This document shows, piece by piece, positions 7,101-11,271 of a stretch of DNA of 11,271 nucleotides. The notes under the pieces are model-generated. The model was not told the origin of the DNA. It saw nothing but the letters and a program-made list of their open reading frames with translations, and did not search any database. The stretch's first letter is position 1, and every line of letters begins with the position of its first letter. The stretch is taken from assembly GCA_031259225.1 (NCBI GenBank), contig JAIRLT010000186.1:1-11271 (forward strand). Reading direction: 5' to 3'. A program made the translations under genes and the position numbers. This DNA comes from Prevotellaceae bacterium (GTDB lineage Bacteria > Bacteroidota > Bacteroidia > Bacteroidales > UBA932).

Positions 7101-8387
7101 CGATACTTCCGGCGAAATTTTCCGTGCGGCGAGGTAATGCGCAATGGTTTCCACCAGTCCGAAATCAAGGTTGAAAGCGGCTTTTACCAAGTTCTCGCCG
7201 TAGCCGGTTACCGCGCTTCCTGCCACCGTAAGCGGTATGCCGTGCTGCACCGCCGTGTAACGCAATGCCTCCAGTCCATTGATGACCGCTTGCAGGGAGT
7301 TACCTTCGTTGCGTGTATAATAGTCGAACAAGACCCGTTCCTTGCCGTCCACGACCATGATTTTTGTAGTCGTAGAGCCGGAATCTATACCAAGGTAACA
7401 GGGCATCGTACATTCTTCCCATGCAATCCGATCAACAAACCGGTTGCATTTCTTCTTGCGCCAGTTCTCAAAGTCCGAACGGTTTTCAAACAGCTTCGGC
7501 AGTCGTTTTTCCAACATTGTTTTATCGGAAAGTTCCATATTTTTGGCATTGCGCAGGACGTCGCTCAAGCGGATGGCTTTGTTACCTGTGCGTGGCGTAA
7601 TGGCGCAGCCCCACGCCGGCACGATATGCGCATGCCGGTCGAAAATACACTGCTCGCCGGAAAGCGACAATATATTCTCAAAAGCCTTATGCAACGCCGG
7701 GATGAACGCCAACGGACCGCCGCAGAAAAACACCGGCGGCGTGGTTTCGTAGCCGCGCGAAAGCGCCGACACGGTTTGCATCGCCACCGCATGGAAAATG
7801 GATGCGGCAATATCGGCTTTATTCACATTACGGCTAATGAGGTTTTGCACATCGGTTTTGGAAAACACGCCGCACCGCGACGCAATAGGATAAGTCTTTT
7901 CCGCTTTCCCGGCAAGGGTACTCAATGCCGTTACCTGCACGCCCAGCAGGCTTGCCATTTGGTCGATAAATGCGCCCGTGCCACCGGCGCAACTGCCGTT
8001 CATACGGATATCAGGCGCCTGTCCCGGACGAAAGAAAATCATTTTAGCATCTTCGCCGCCGATGTCAATAAAGGTTCGCACGGCGGGAAAACGCTGCTCT
8101 ATCAACGTTACCGACGCCACCACTTCCTGCACGAACAGTGTGCCGAAACGTTCGGCAATACCCATGCCCACCGATCCGGTGATAGCAATATCCAGCGTAC
8201 AGTCGCCGATTTGGCGGAATGCCGCAAAGAACGCCCCTACAATGGCGCGTCCCAAATCGGCGTTATGCCGGCGGTAATCGGCGAACAACACGCCGTCGCC
8301 GTCATCTGCTATGACTAATTTCACGGTTGTAGAACCGATGTCCATCCCGGCGCGGTATGCAGGTATTGTTTTGGTTGCTTTCAACAA
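4128..8387 (-). CDS. Giant acyl-CoA dehydratase activase-like protein (BcrAD_BadFG x2 + DUF2229 + HgdB-like)
   Basis: This 1419-residue cytosolic protein fuses parts that are usually separate. Module 1 (about 12-270) and module 2 (about 330-595) are BadF/BadG/BcrA/BcrD (HgdC-type) ATPases. Each has a phosphate-binding DIGST or DSGST loop (16-20; 335-339), a second DIGGxD loop (108-113; 433-438) and the two cysteines that hold the [4Fe-4S] cluster in HgdC: Cys133/Cys172 and Cys458/Cys497. Next come a cysteine motif (618, 621, 625, 644) and a DUF2229-type region (about 682-990, starting RIGIPRGLNMFENYPFW). A C-terminal part (about 1015-1410) has HgdB-like character and conserved-looking Cys1069, Cys1104 and Cys1367. 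HgdC uses ATP to drive one electron at very low potential into a 2-hydroxyacyl-CoA dehydratase; this fusion may do activation and reduction in one chain, but its substrate is unknown. No ATG lies at the expected N-terminus: TTG TTG at 8387/8384 keeps the first beta-strand, whereas the ATG at 8345 would cut it. The gene stands alone between its own promoter and a terminator. Confidence 0.88.
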   Translation of the reverse strand: MLKATKTIPAYRAGMDIGSTTVKLVIADDGDGVLFADYRRHNADLGRAIVGAFFAAFRQIGDCTLDIAITGSVGMGIAERFGTLFVQEVVASVTLIEQRFPAVRTFIDIGGEDAKMIFFRPGQAPDIRMNGSCAGGTGAFIDQMASLLGVQVTALSTLAGKAEKTYPIASRCGVFSKTDVQNLISRNVNKADIAASIFHAVAMQTVSALSRGYETTPPVFFCGGPLAFIPALHKAFENILSLSGEQCIFDRHAHIVPAWGCAITPRTGNKAIRLSDVLRNAKNMELSDKTMLEKRLPKLFENRSDFENWRKKKCNRFVDRIAWEECTMPCYLGIDSGSTTTKIMVVDGKERVLFDYYTRNEGNSLQAVINGLEALRYTAVQHGIPLTVAGSAVTGYGENLVKAAFNLDFGLVETIAHYLAARKISPEVSFILDIGGQDMKALFIENGAIRRLEINEACSSGCGSFIEGFANMLDLPVAEFADMACHAGAPCDLGTRCTVFMNSKVKQALKENAAIADIAAGLSYSVIKNCLYKVLKLKDVADLGGHIVVQGGAFRNLSIVRALEVLAGTEVSFSDIPELMGAYGAAIYACRHAVAGAAVTPLEQFLTMEAFATDMVQCHGCENHCFVKKFKFSNGNNYYSGNKCEKIFSNKVEAPHEGANLYAIKLQSLFDRSAGQLHEPALRIGIPRGLNMFENYPFWHTLLSECNLQPVLSQPSTYAMYEQGLRSVMSDNICFPAKLMHGHILNLLEQKVNRILFPYVVFEQKEDTRSANSYNCPVVTGYSDVIKAGMDTAGKFGVPVDAPTVAFNDDKLLYKACKEYLYSLGIAGEVVKRAFALALQAQQAHFRHLSDRAFQLLDDAKAGNRMVILLAGRPYHADPLIQHKVSEFITQMGVDVITEDVTRMWNSNVYGQLHAVSQWAYPNRIFKAAQFVANSNDNIHYVQLTSFGCGPDALVTDEVNEILKRKGKNLTLLKIDEVNNIGSLRLRIRSLVDSLRFSPPGHCEIPFIPPPVFTKGDRYRKVIAPYFAEGYSELLPEIFKLMGVDMEILPPSDSESVTQGLRYVNNEVCYPAILVVGDIVKALKSGKYNRHEIAVAITQTGGQCRATNYIASIKRAMQAAGFNDIPVVSVAFNDDIYNEQPGFQLRWSRALIITFFALLYADCLTKFYYASVVREKEKGAAARLRCKYINLAKPFILQRNRAALFKLVKNAANEFNGIITPNDHVPVIGVVGEIYVKYNSFSHKNVLQWLTEQGVEVVAPSLYNFFISGFVNMRHNHHHHIKRNTLPLVVNDAIYKVVYYYARKFDRAAAAFRYYRPFSDLYEDAEKAAKIINLTAQFGEGWLIPAELAAFAESGVFNALSLQPFGCIANHIIAKGIEKRVREVYPAMQLLFLDFDADTSEANVLNRLHFMIKHAKDQV

Positions 8388-8404
8388 GCTGGAAAATTAA
8401 GGTA

Positions 8405-8412
8405 CAAAGATA
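8405..8412 (-). promoter_or_regulatory. -7 promoter element of the activase gene
   Basis: The minus-strand sequence TATCTTTG is an exact TAnnTTTG match, 17 bp before the TTG start at 8387, so the leader would be only about 10-13 nt (or about 55 nt if the ATG at 8345 is used). No TTTG -33 element is evident at the usual distance; that position is occupied by the GTGGTTA heptamers. Confidence 0.45.
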
Positions 8413-8436
8413 CGAAAATAGTGGTTAGTGGTTAGC

Positions 8437-8450
8437 ACTGGCGCGCCAGT
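8437..8450. repeat. 14-bp perfect palindrome ACTGGCGCGCCAGT
   Basis: The sequence equals its own reverse complement over 14 bp, in otherwise AT-rich DNA upstream of the activase promoter element. It shares a 12-bp core with the palindrome at 8583-8598. It could be an operator for a dimeric regulator or the core of a repeat element. Confidence 0.6.
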
Positions 8451-8516
8451 TCAATTTTTAATTTCTAATTGCTGACGCAGGAACAATTTAAAGATTTAAA
8501 AATTCAAAGATTTCAG

Positions 8517-8556
8517 AAAAAACCGCCGGCAAGTTTCCTTACCGGCGGTTTTTTTT
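8517..8556. terminator. Bidirectional intrinsic terminator
   Basis: An 8-bp GC-rich stem, ACCGCCGG (8522-8529) with CCGGCGGT (8542-8549), continues inward after one C-A mismatch as AAG/CTT around a TTTC loop. A run of A lies on the left and a run of at least seven T on the right, so it can work in both directions. In context it ends the minus-strand agmatinase-FKBP-DUF3127 transcript about 65 bp after the DUF3127 stop, insulating the activase gene. Confidence 0.85.
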
Positions 8557-8582
8557 AATCGGAAATTAAGAATGGGGAATTG

Positions 8583-8598
8583 GGCTGGCGCGCCAGCC
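8583..8598. repeat. 16-bp perfect palindrome GGCTGGCGCGCCAGCC
   Basis: This perfect 16-bp palindrome begins 15 bp beyond the DUF3127 stop (minus-strand sense), between heptamer words. It is the second copy of the CTGGCGCGCCAG core in this intergenic gap. The flanking palindromic bases differ from the first copy (GG..CC against A..T) yet remain self-complementary, which suggests the symmetry itself is maintained. Confidence 0.6.
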
Positions 8599-8613
8599 AT
8601 TTTCCACTTTCCA

Positions 8614-9027
8614 CTAAAAAGGCAAGTCGTCCACCTGTTGCGCAGGAGTGGCGGCAAAGGGGTCGTCTGCCGGTGACGGCGTGGGAGTGCTTGTGCTGCC
8701 AGCCGGTGCCGGTTCTGAAGCGGTGGAAGGGGCGGAAGGGGCGGTTACTGCCGCCGCTTCCTTATCCAAACGCCATGCCCGCACGTCGGTGTACCAACGC
8801 CCGTTGTATTCGCGCGATTGCAAATTGAAACTTACTTTCAATATATCGCCTTCTACATATTTCACCGCGTCGTTCACGCGATCTCCCCACAAGGATACGC
8901 ACACTTGTTGCGGAAACTGCCCGGGAATTTCAATAATGATTTCTTGCCGGCTCCAAGTGCCATTGGCAGAAGTGCCACTTTGTAATGGCAATTTTTTAAT
9001 TAACTTACCGGAAAATTCGAGTGCCAT
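8614..9027 (-). CDS. DUF3127 family OB-fold protein with SSB-like acidic tail
   Basis: This 137-residue protein begins MALEFSGKLIKKLP and has an OB-fold-like beta-rich domain (about 1-88; WSRQEIIIEI at 25-34, VSLWGD at 44-49, VKYVEGDILKVSFNL at 55-69). A low-complexity Ala/Pro/Ser/Thr linker (about 91-130) follows, with the C-terminus DDLPF. The plan, OB domain, disordered linker and acidic Phe-ended tip, copies that of single-stranded DNA-binding protein, whose DDIPF tail recruits replication and repair proteins. A second tail-like DDPF sits at 121-124. DUF3127 proteins are common in Bacteroidota; a role in binding nucleic acid is inferred, not established. The start is 6 bp after the FKBP stop, so the two are cotranscribed, and the gene is followed by the bidirectional terminator. 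The genuine SSB is presumably encoded elsewhere. Confidence 0.82.
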   Translation of the reverse strand: MALEFSGKLIKKLPLQSGTSANGTWSRQEIIIEIPGQFPQQVCVSLWGDRVNDAVKYVEGDILKVSFNLQSREYNGRWYTDVRAWRLDKEAAAVTAPSAPSTASEPAPAGSTSTPTPSPADDPFAATPAQQVDDLPF

Positions 9028-9033
9028 AGCCGT

Positions 9034-9765
9034 TTATTTTTGTGCCGGTTTATCCGACGGTTCTACTTTGTTTGCCGGTTTAACTTCCAACAATTCTACT
9101 TCAAAAATCAACGTAGCATTAGGACCTATTTGTTCCCCTGCCCCCCGTTCGCCGTAAGCCAGTTCGGAAGGAATATAAAGAATGGCTTTGGCGCCTTCAT
9201 TCAATTGTTGCAGCCCTTCCGTCCAGCCTTTAATGACGCCGTTCAAGGGAAATTCGATAGGCTCGCCACGGCTGTAAGACGAGTCAAATTCCGTGCCATC
9301 GAGCAGCGTGCCGCGGTAATTAACTTTCACCGTATCTTCGGCAGATGTAGGTTTGGCGCCGTTACCCGGCGTAATAACCTTGTACTGCAAACCGCTTTCC
9401 AGTACCACTACTTCAGCGTCTTTTTTGTTTTCTTCCAAAAACGCTTTCCCGGCTTCCATGTTTTTATTCCTTTTAAATTCCTGTTGCTGGGTCAGGAAAT
9501 TGCGGATAATCATTTGGGACTGCATCTCGTCGAAGCGCAATGGCTTTTCGTTAAACACATCGTTAATAGCTTTCACTATTACGCCCAAATCAAGGACGTC
9601 CAAATTGGATTGTTTCAAACTCCGTCCCAAATCCATACCCAGGGCATAGCTAACGGAGTCAATCTGTGCAGCGGTAGCGCCTTCCACTACTTTTTTTTGC
9701 GCGCAACCTTCGGCGGTCAGCAATACCAACCCCGAAGCAAGTAAGAACACTTTCATTTTTTTCAT
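9034..9765 (-). CDS. FkpA/Mip-like FKBP-type peptidyl-prolyl isomerase, exported
   Basis: This 243-residue protein has a signal peptide, an FKBP_N dimerisation/helical domain (about 31-118; SYALGMDLGRSLK, long charged helix to 118) and an FKBP_C catalytic domain (about 120-228). All FKBP12 active-site equivalents are kept: Tyr150, Phe160-Asp161, Phe172, Val177-Ile178, Trp181, Tyr204 and Phe221, so it should be an active periplasmic isomerase or chaperone, unlike the three eroded FKBPs at 771-2847. The C-terminus is a Lys-rich tail. Cys21 could be lipidated, but the preceding TAEG has Glu at -2, which is a poor lipobox, so simple secretion is possible. The ATG at 9765 is chosen; the in-frame ATG at 9756 is an alternative. 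A repeated TTCATTTTTT puts a further out-of-frame ATG at 9775. The gene follows the agmatinase gene by 38 bp without a visible promoter and precedes DUF3127 by 6 bp. Confidence 0.9.
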   Translation of the reverse strand: MKKMKVFLLASGLVLLTAEGCAQKKVVEGATAAQIDSVSYALGMDLGRSLKQSNLDVLDLGVIVKAINDVFNEKPLRFDEMQSQMIIRNFLTQQQEFKRNKNMEAGKAFLEENKKDAEVVVLESGLQYKVITPGNGAKPTSAEDTVKVNYRGTLLDGTEFDSSYSRGEPIEFPLNGVIKGWTEGLQQLNEGAKAILYIPSELAYGERGAGEQIGPNATLIFEVELLEVKPANKVEPSDKPAQK

Positions 9766-9803
9766 TTTTTTTCATTTTTTAGTTTATATTTTTTTGGTTT
9801 GTT

Positions 9804-10817
9804 TCATTTCGCGGCAGCCCAATGGGCATAACAACAAAGCTTGAACAAAAGGCGGCTGGCAATGTTAGCGTCGTTGGCGTCTGGTGCGGTTTCGCACAAA
9901 TCGAACCCGATAATCCGGCGTCCCGACAATACCAGTTGTTTCAACAAATACACCGCCTGCGCATACGATAAACCGCCCGGCACAGGTGTTCCCGTGTTCG
10001 GGCAATAGTCCGGCGACAAACCGTCGATGTCGAAACTTACATATACTTTTTGCGGCAACGGTTGCAAAATTTCCGCCGTTTGCGCCGCCCATGTTTTCCC
10101 ATTAAAAGCCGCTTCGTGCAAAAGCATATCGGGAAATACCGTGATACGCCCGTCGTGTTGCATCCGTTCCGCTTCGTCGAAGCAGTAGTCGCGGACAGCC
10201 ACCTGCACCAAGCGTTTCACACTGCCTGACTGCAAAGCGTTATACATGATAGAGGCATGCGAATACGTAAATCCTTCGTAGGCTTTGCGCAAGTCGGCGT
10301 GCGCATCAATGTGCAAAATGCCGAAATCGCTATATGCGCCGGACAGTGCGCGTAACGCGCCCAGCGGCACGCTATGCTCCCCGCCGATGATTGCAGGAAT
10401 GCGCTGCGCTTCCAACTGCTTTTGCGTTTCGCGATATACATAATCGTTCATTGCCGCGCATGCCGCATTGACTTTTTCCAGTTTATCCGTTACTGTTTCC
10501 GGCGCAACGCCCCGTTCCAAAGTTATAATTATTTTTTCTGCCAGCTCGCGGAATTTTTTATTATCCGCCACTAATTGCTCGTTCAGCGGAACTGTGCCGA
10601 TTTTTATGTTCCATGCTTCCGGCACATCCGCATCGAATAAATCTACCTGTGCCGATGTTTCCAGTATGGCTTGCGGGGCGCGGCTGGCGCCGGAACGGAA
10701 AGATACGGTTACATCCCACGGGACGGAAATCAACGCCAGTTCCGCTTCGTCCGGCGAATATGGAAGGGCGAAGTAATTGCCGTTCGGCTGTCCTATGTCG
10801 TTTGGATTAAATATCAT
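9804..10817 (-). CDS. speB: Agmatinase-family ureohydrolase
   Basis: Predicted to hydrolyse agmatine to putrescine and urea with a binuclear Mn centre, feeding polyamine synthesis in the cytosol. The 337-residue protein has all arginase-superfamily metal ligands: GGEHS (His148), DAHAD (Asp171, His173, Asp175) and SFDID (Asp263, Asp265), followed by the loop PNTGTPVPGGL (273-283) and an acidic GFDLCE (304-309). The usual DGLDP is DGLSP here. An insertion-rich segment (about 75-135) makes it longer than E. coli SpeB (about 306), as I would expect for the Bacteroidota form. Substrate within the superfamily cannot be fixed by eye; guanidinobutyrase or another ureohydrolase is possible. I take the ATG at 10817, since the 18 extra residues from 10871 would be a hydrophobic stretch translated from the promoter. 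It heads the operon with FKBP and DUF3127; no arginine decarboxylase gene is identifiable in the window. Confidence 0.88.
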   Translation of the reverse strand: MIFNPNDIGQPNGNYFALPYSPDEAELALISVPWDVTVSFRSGASRAPQAILETSAQVDLFDADVPEAWNIKIGTVPLNEQLVADNKKFRELAEKIIITLERGVAPETVTDKLEKVNAACAAMNDYVYRETQKQLEAQRIPAIIGGEHSVPLGALRALSGAYSDFGILHIDAHADLRKAYEGFTYSHASIMYNALQSGSVKRLVQVAVRDYCFDEAERMQHDGRITVFPDMLLHEAAFNGKTWAAQTAEILQPLPQKVYVSFDIDGLSPDYCPNTGTPVPGGLSYAQAVYLLKQLVLSGRRIIGFDLCETAPDANDANIASRLLFKLCCYAHWAAAK

Positions 10818-10832
10818 TTTCAAAAAAACGCG

Positions 10833-10862
10833 TAAATATACAAAAAAAATAGGAATTACAAG
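10833..10862 (-). promoter_or_regulatory. Candidate promoter of the agmatinase operon
   Basis: The minus strand shows CTTG (10859-10862), an 18-bp spacer and TATATTTA (10833-10840), one base short of TAnnTTTG. It ends 15 bp before the ATG at 10817. The match is imperfect, but position and spacing are right, and it lies inside the rejected N-terminal extension. Confidence 0.4.
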
Positions 10863-11007
10863 AACAAGCAACGATTAAAAACAAAAAGAATTTCAACTTT
10901 CAAAAATTAAACACCGCCGCCCACAATAAATGCAGCCATAGCGTGCCATTTTCATTCGCTGTTACCTGTATTAAAAACAACCGGAATTGTAACCAAATTA
11001 ATTTTAT

Positions 11008-11038
11008 TTTACCGTATTATAATTTTTTTATACTTTTG
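11008..11038 (+). promoter_or_regulatory. Promoter in front of the three-way-junction RNA candidate
   Basis: TACTTTTG (11031-11038) is an exact TAnnTTTG match, and TTTA (11008-11011) fits three of four bases of the -33 TTTG with a 19-bp spacer. Transcription would start around 11042-11046, at the left arm of the outer stem. No recognised plus-strand protein gene follows within the window. Confidence 0.5.
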
Positions 11039-11053
11039 TATGTTATCACACAT

Positions 11054-11111
11054 AAAAAACAGGTGCACACACACCAAAGGTTTAAGCCTCTGTTTAGGTG
11101 TGTGTGCACCT
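11054..11111 (-). terminator. Possible minus-strand intrinsic terminator formed by stem P2
   Basis: Read on the minus strand, the 15-bp perfect stem (11097-11111 with 11061-11075) is followed at once by GTTTTTT (complement of 11054-11060), the layout of an intrinsic terminator. It could stop transcription from a minus-strand gene right of the window before it reaches the agmatinase promoter. On the plus strand the stem is followed by TTAACC, a poor U-tract. This is a competing or additional role for part of the structured RNA candidate. Confidence 0.45.
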
Positions 11112-11150
11112 TTAACCGTACAATACGGGTGTGATAATGTAGTATTGGAC

Positions 11151-11186
11151 GGACAGGGGCTTTATTCTTTTCCCCTGTTTTATTAT
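11151..11186 (+). terminator. Plus-strand intrinsic terminator
   Basis: ACAGGGG (11153-11159) pairs perfectly with CCCCTGT (11172-11178), extendable by two G-U pairs, with a 12-nt loop and followed by TTTTATTATTT. The T-rich tract lies only on the plus-strand 3' side, so it terminates rightward transcription. It sits about 10 nt after the outer stem P1, as expected for the end of a short RNA. Confidence 0.65.
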
Positions 11187-11271
11187 TTCGAGAGCATTTT
11201 TATTATTTCATGGTTGAGCGATGAAACCCCAATAATAGCAAGGCATAATGTTGTTTGGAAGCAATATTTTT

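Larger units (their letters stand above)
8421..8613. repeat. Heptamer-rich intergenic repeat region with two GGCGCGCC palindromes
   Basis: The 226-bp gap between the activase start and the DUF3127 stop holds 7-bp tandem words: GTGGTTA twice (8421-8434), AATTTTT-AATTTCT-AATTGCT (8453-8473), GGAAATT-AAGAATG-GGGAATT (8561-8581) and TTTTCCA-CTTTCCA (8600-8613). Embedded are two perfect palindromes sharing the core CTGGCGCGCCAG: a 14-bp one at 8437-8450 and a 16-bp one at 8583-8598. The two flank the terminator hairpin at 8517-8556. A protein-binding or structural role cannot be told from sequence; a dispersed intergenic repeat family seems likely. Confidence 0.55.
11039..11186 (+). ncRNA. Candidate structured RNA: nested stems forming a three-way junction, with terminator
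   Basis: Three stems fit together without conflict. P1 pairs 11039-11051 with 11129-11141: 13 pairs, of which two adjacent pairs (g11042/t11138 and t11041/g11139) are G-U; the inner nine, TTATCACAC/GTGTGATAA, are perfect. P2 pairs 11061-11075 with 11097-11111 (15 perfect pairs, AGGTGCACACACACC and its complement) around a 21-nt loop. P3 pairs CCGTA (11116-11120) with TACGG (11124-11128) around loop CAA and directly abuts P1. This is a three-way junction with linkers of 9, 4 and 0 nt. The promoter before it and the terminator after it define a transcript of about 140 nt. I recognise no known RNA family. If transcription starts at 11043 or later, the outermost P1 pairs would be lost. It may be a small RNA, a terminated leader for a gene to the right, or a DNA element. 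Confidence 0.45.
10818..11271. other. 454-bp region without a recognised protein gene
   Basis: From the agmatinase start to the right edge I recognise no protein gene. 10818-10870 holds the agmatinase promoter. 10871-11007 is AT-rich with nothing clear; a 63-codon frame at 10943-11134 has no recognisable features and I reject it. 11008-11186 holds the promoter, nested stems and terminator described separately. 11187-11271 is AT-rich. A plus-strand frame stays open from 10911 to the window end with one ATG at 11040. A minus-strand frame enters from the right edge and stops at 11183-11185, so 28 C-terminal residues of a minus-strand gene could lie there; neither is convincing. Confidence 0.6.

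Noticed and set aside
6930..8318. Long plus-strand open frame (462 codons) antisense to the activase gene
   Set aside because: The minus-strand frame contains clear ATPase and Fe-S motifs. The antisense frame shows no recognisable domain and is a by-product of codon bias in GC-richer coding DNA.
9748..9780. TTCATTTTTT repeated three times as a possible regulatory slippage tract
   Set aside because: It is most simply the Lys-rich start of the signal peptide (ATGAAAAAAATGAAA); the third copy is out of frame and upstream, and no evidence of phase variation can be seen in one sequence.
10943..11134. 63-codon plus-strand open frame
   Set aside because: It has no recognisable domain, crosses the promoter element and most of the nested stems, and its composition is that of the surrounding AT-rich DNA.
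11039..11141. Retron msr-msd with a1/a2 inverted repeats
   Set aside because: The nested arms resemble such a layout, but there is no priming G after the left arm, the element is short, a terminator follows, and no reverse transcriptase gene is visible.
11039..11141. Integron attC site
   Set aside because: The core-site pattern RYYYAAC...GTTRRRY is absent from the arm ends and no integrase or cassette gene is present.
11183..11271. Possible C-terminal end of a minus-strand gene entering from the right edge
   Set aside because: Only 28 codons are visible and all three minus frames are open for 20 or more codons, so the real frame, if any, cannot be chosen.
1..11271. CRISPR arrays, tRNA or rRNA genes, insertion sequences, prophage genes
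   Set aside because: I looked for spaced direct repeats, cloverleaf-like segments, conserved rRNA motifs, transposases and integrases and saw none.

Overview
The window reads as chromosomal DNA from a member of the Bacteroidota, most likely order Bacteroidales. The evidence is the gene content (GldI-like FKBP lipoproteins, a DUF3127 protein, a Bacteroidales-type agmatinase, a giant acyl-CoA dehydratase activase-like protein), the absence of clear Shine-Dalgarno sequences, and repeated matches to the Bacteroidota -7 promoter consensus TAnnTTTG just upstream of genes. Coding DNA is moderately GC-rich; the intergenic DNA is AT-rich and carries degenerate 7-bp tandem repeats. All identifications come from reading motifs by eye; no database search was possible.

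Layout. (1) 1-797: a divergent promoter pair, then a plus-strand RsmI-like SAM methyltransferase of the tetrapyrrole-methylase fold. (2) 771-3859, minus strand: a tight four-gene operon. A DHH/DHHA1 phosphoesterase (NrnA-like) is followed by three FKBP-type lipoproteins, the last with two FKBP domains. The genes overlap or nearly touch, and the last one runs 27 bp into the end of the convergent methyltransferase. (3) 4128-8387, minus strand: one 1419-codon gene with its own promoter. It encodes a fusion of two HgdC-type ATPase/[4Fe-4S] activator modules, a DUF2229-type region and an HgdB-like C-terminal half. No dehydratase subunits or CoA-transferase lie beside it. (4) 8614-10817, minus strand: agmatinase-family ureohydrolase, then a FkpA/Mip-like FKBP, then a small OB-fold DUF3127 protein with an SSB-like acidic tail, closed by a strong bidirectional terminator at 8517-8556. 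(5) 10818-11271: 454 bp with no recognised protein gene.

The most interesting unexplained signal is in the last region. A TAnnTTTG promoter at 11031-11038 is followed directly by three perfect or near-perfect stems that nest as a three-way junction (11039-11141). About ten bases later comes an intrinsic terminator (11151-11186). This looks like a roughly 140-nt structured non-coding RNA or a terminated leader. One of its stems could equally be a terminator for minus-strand transcription entering from the right.

Most protein genes here are housekeeping or envelope functions: nano-RNA/pAp turnover, periplasmic proline isomerisation, rRNA-type methylation and polyamine metabolism. The giant activase is the least understood protein. 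Two intergenic regions also carry GGCGC-centred palindromes within heptamer-rich DNA, which suggests a lineage-specific intergenic repeat.
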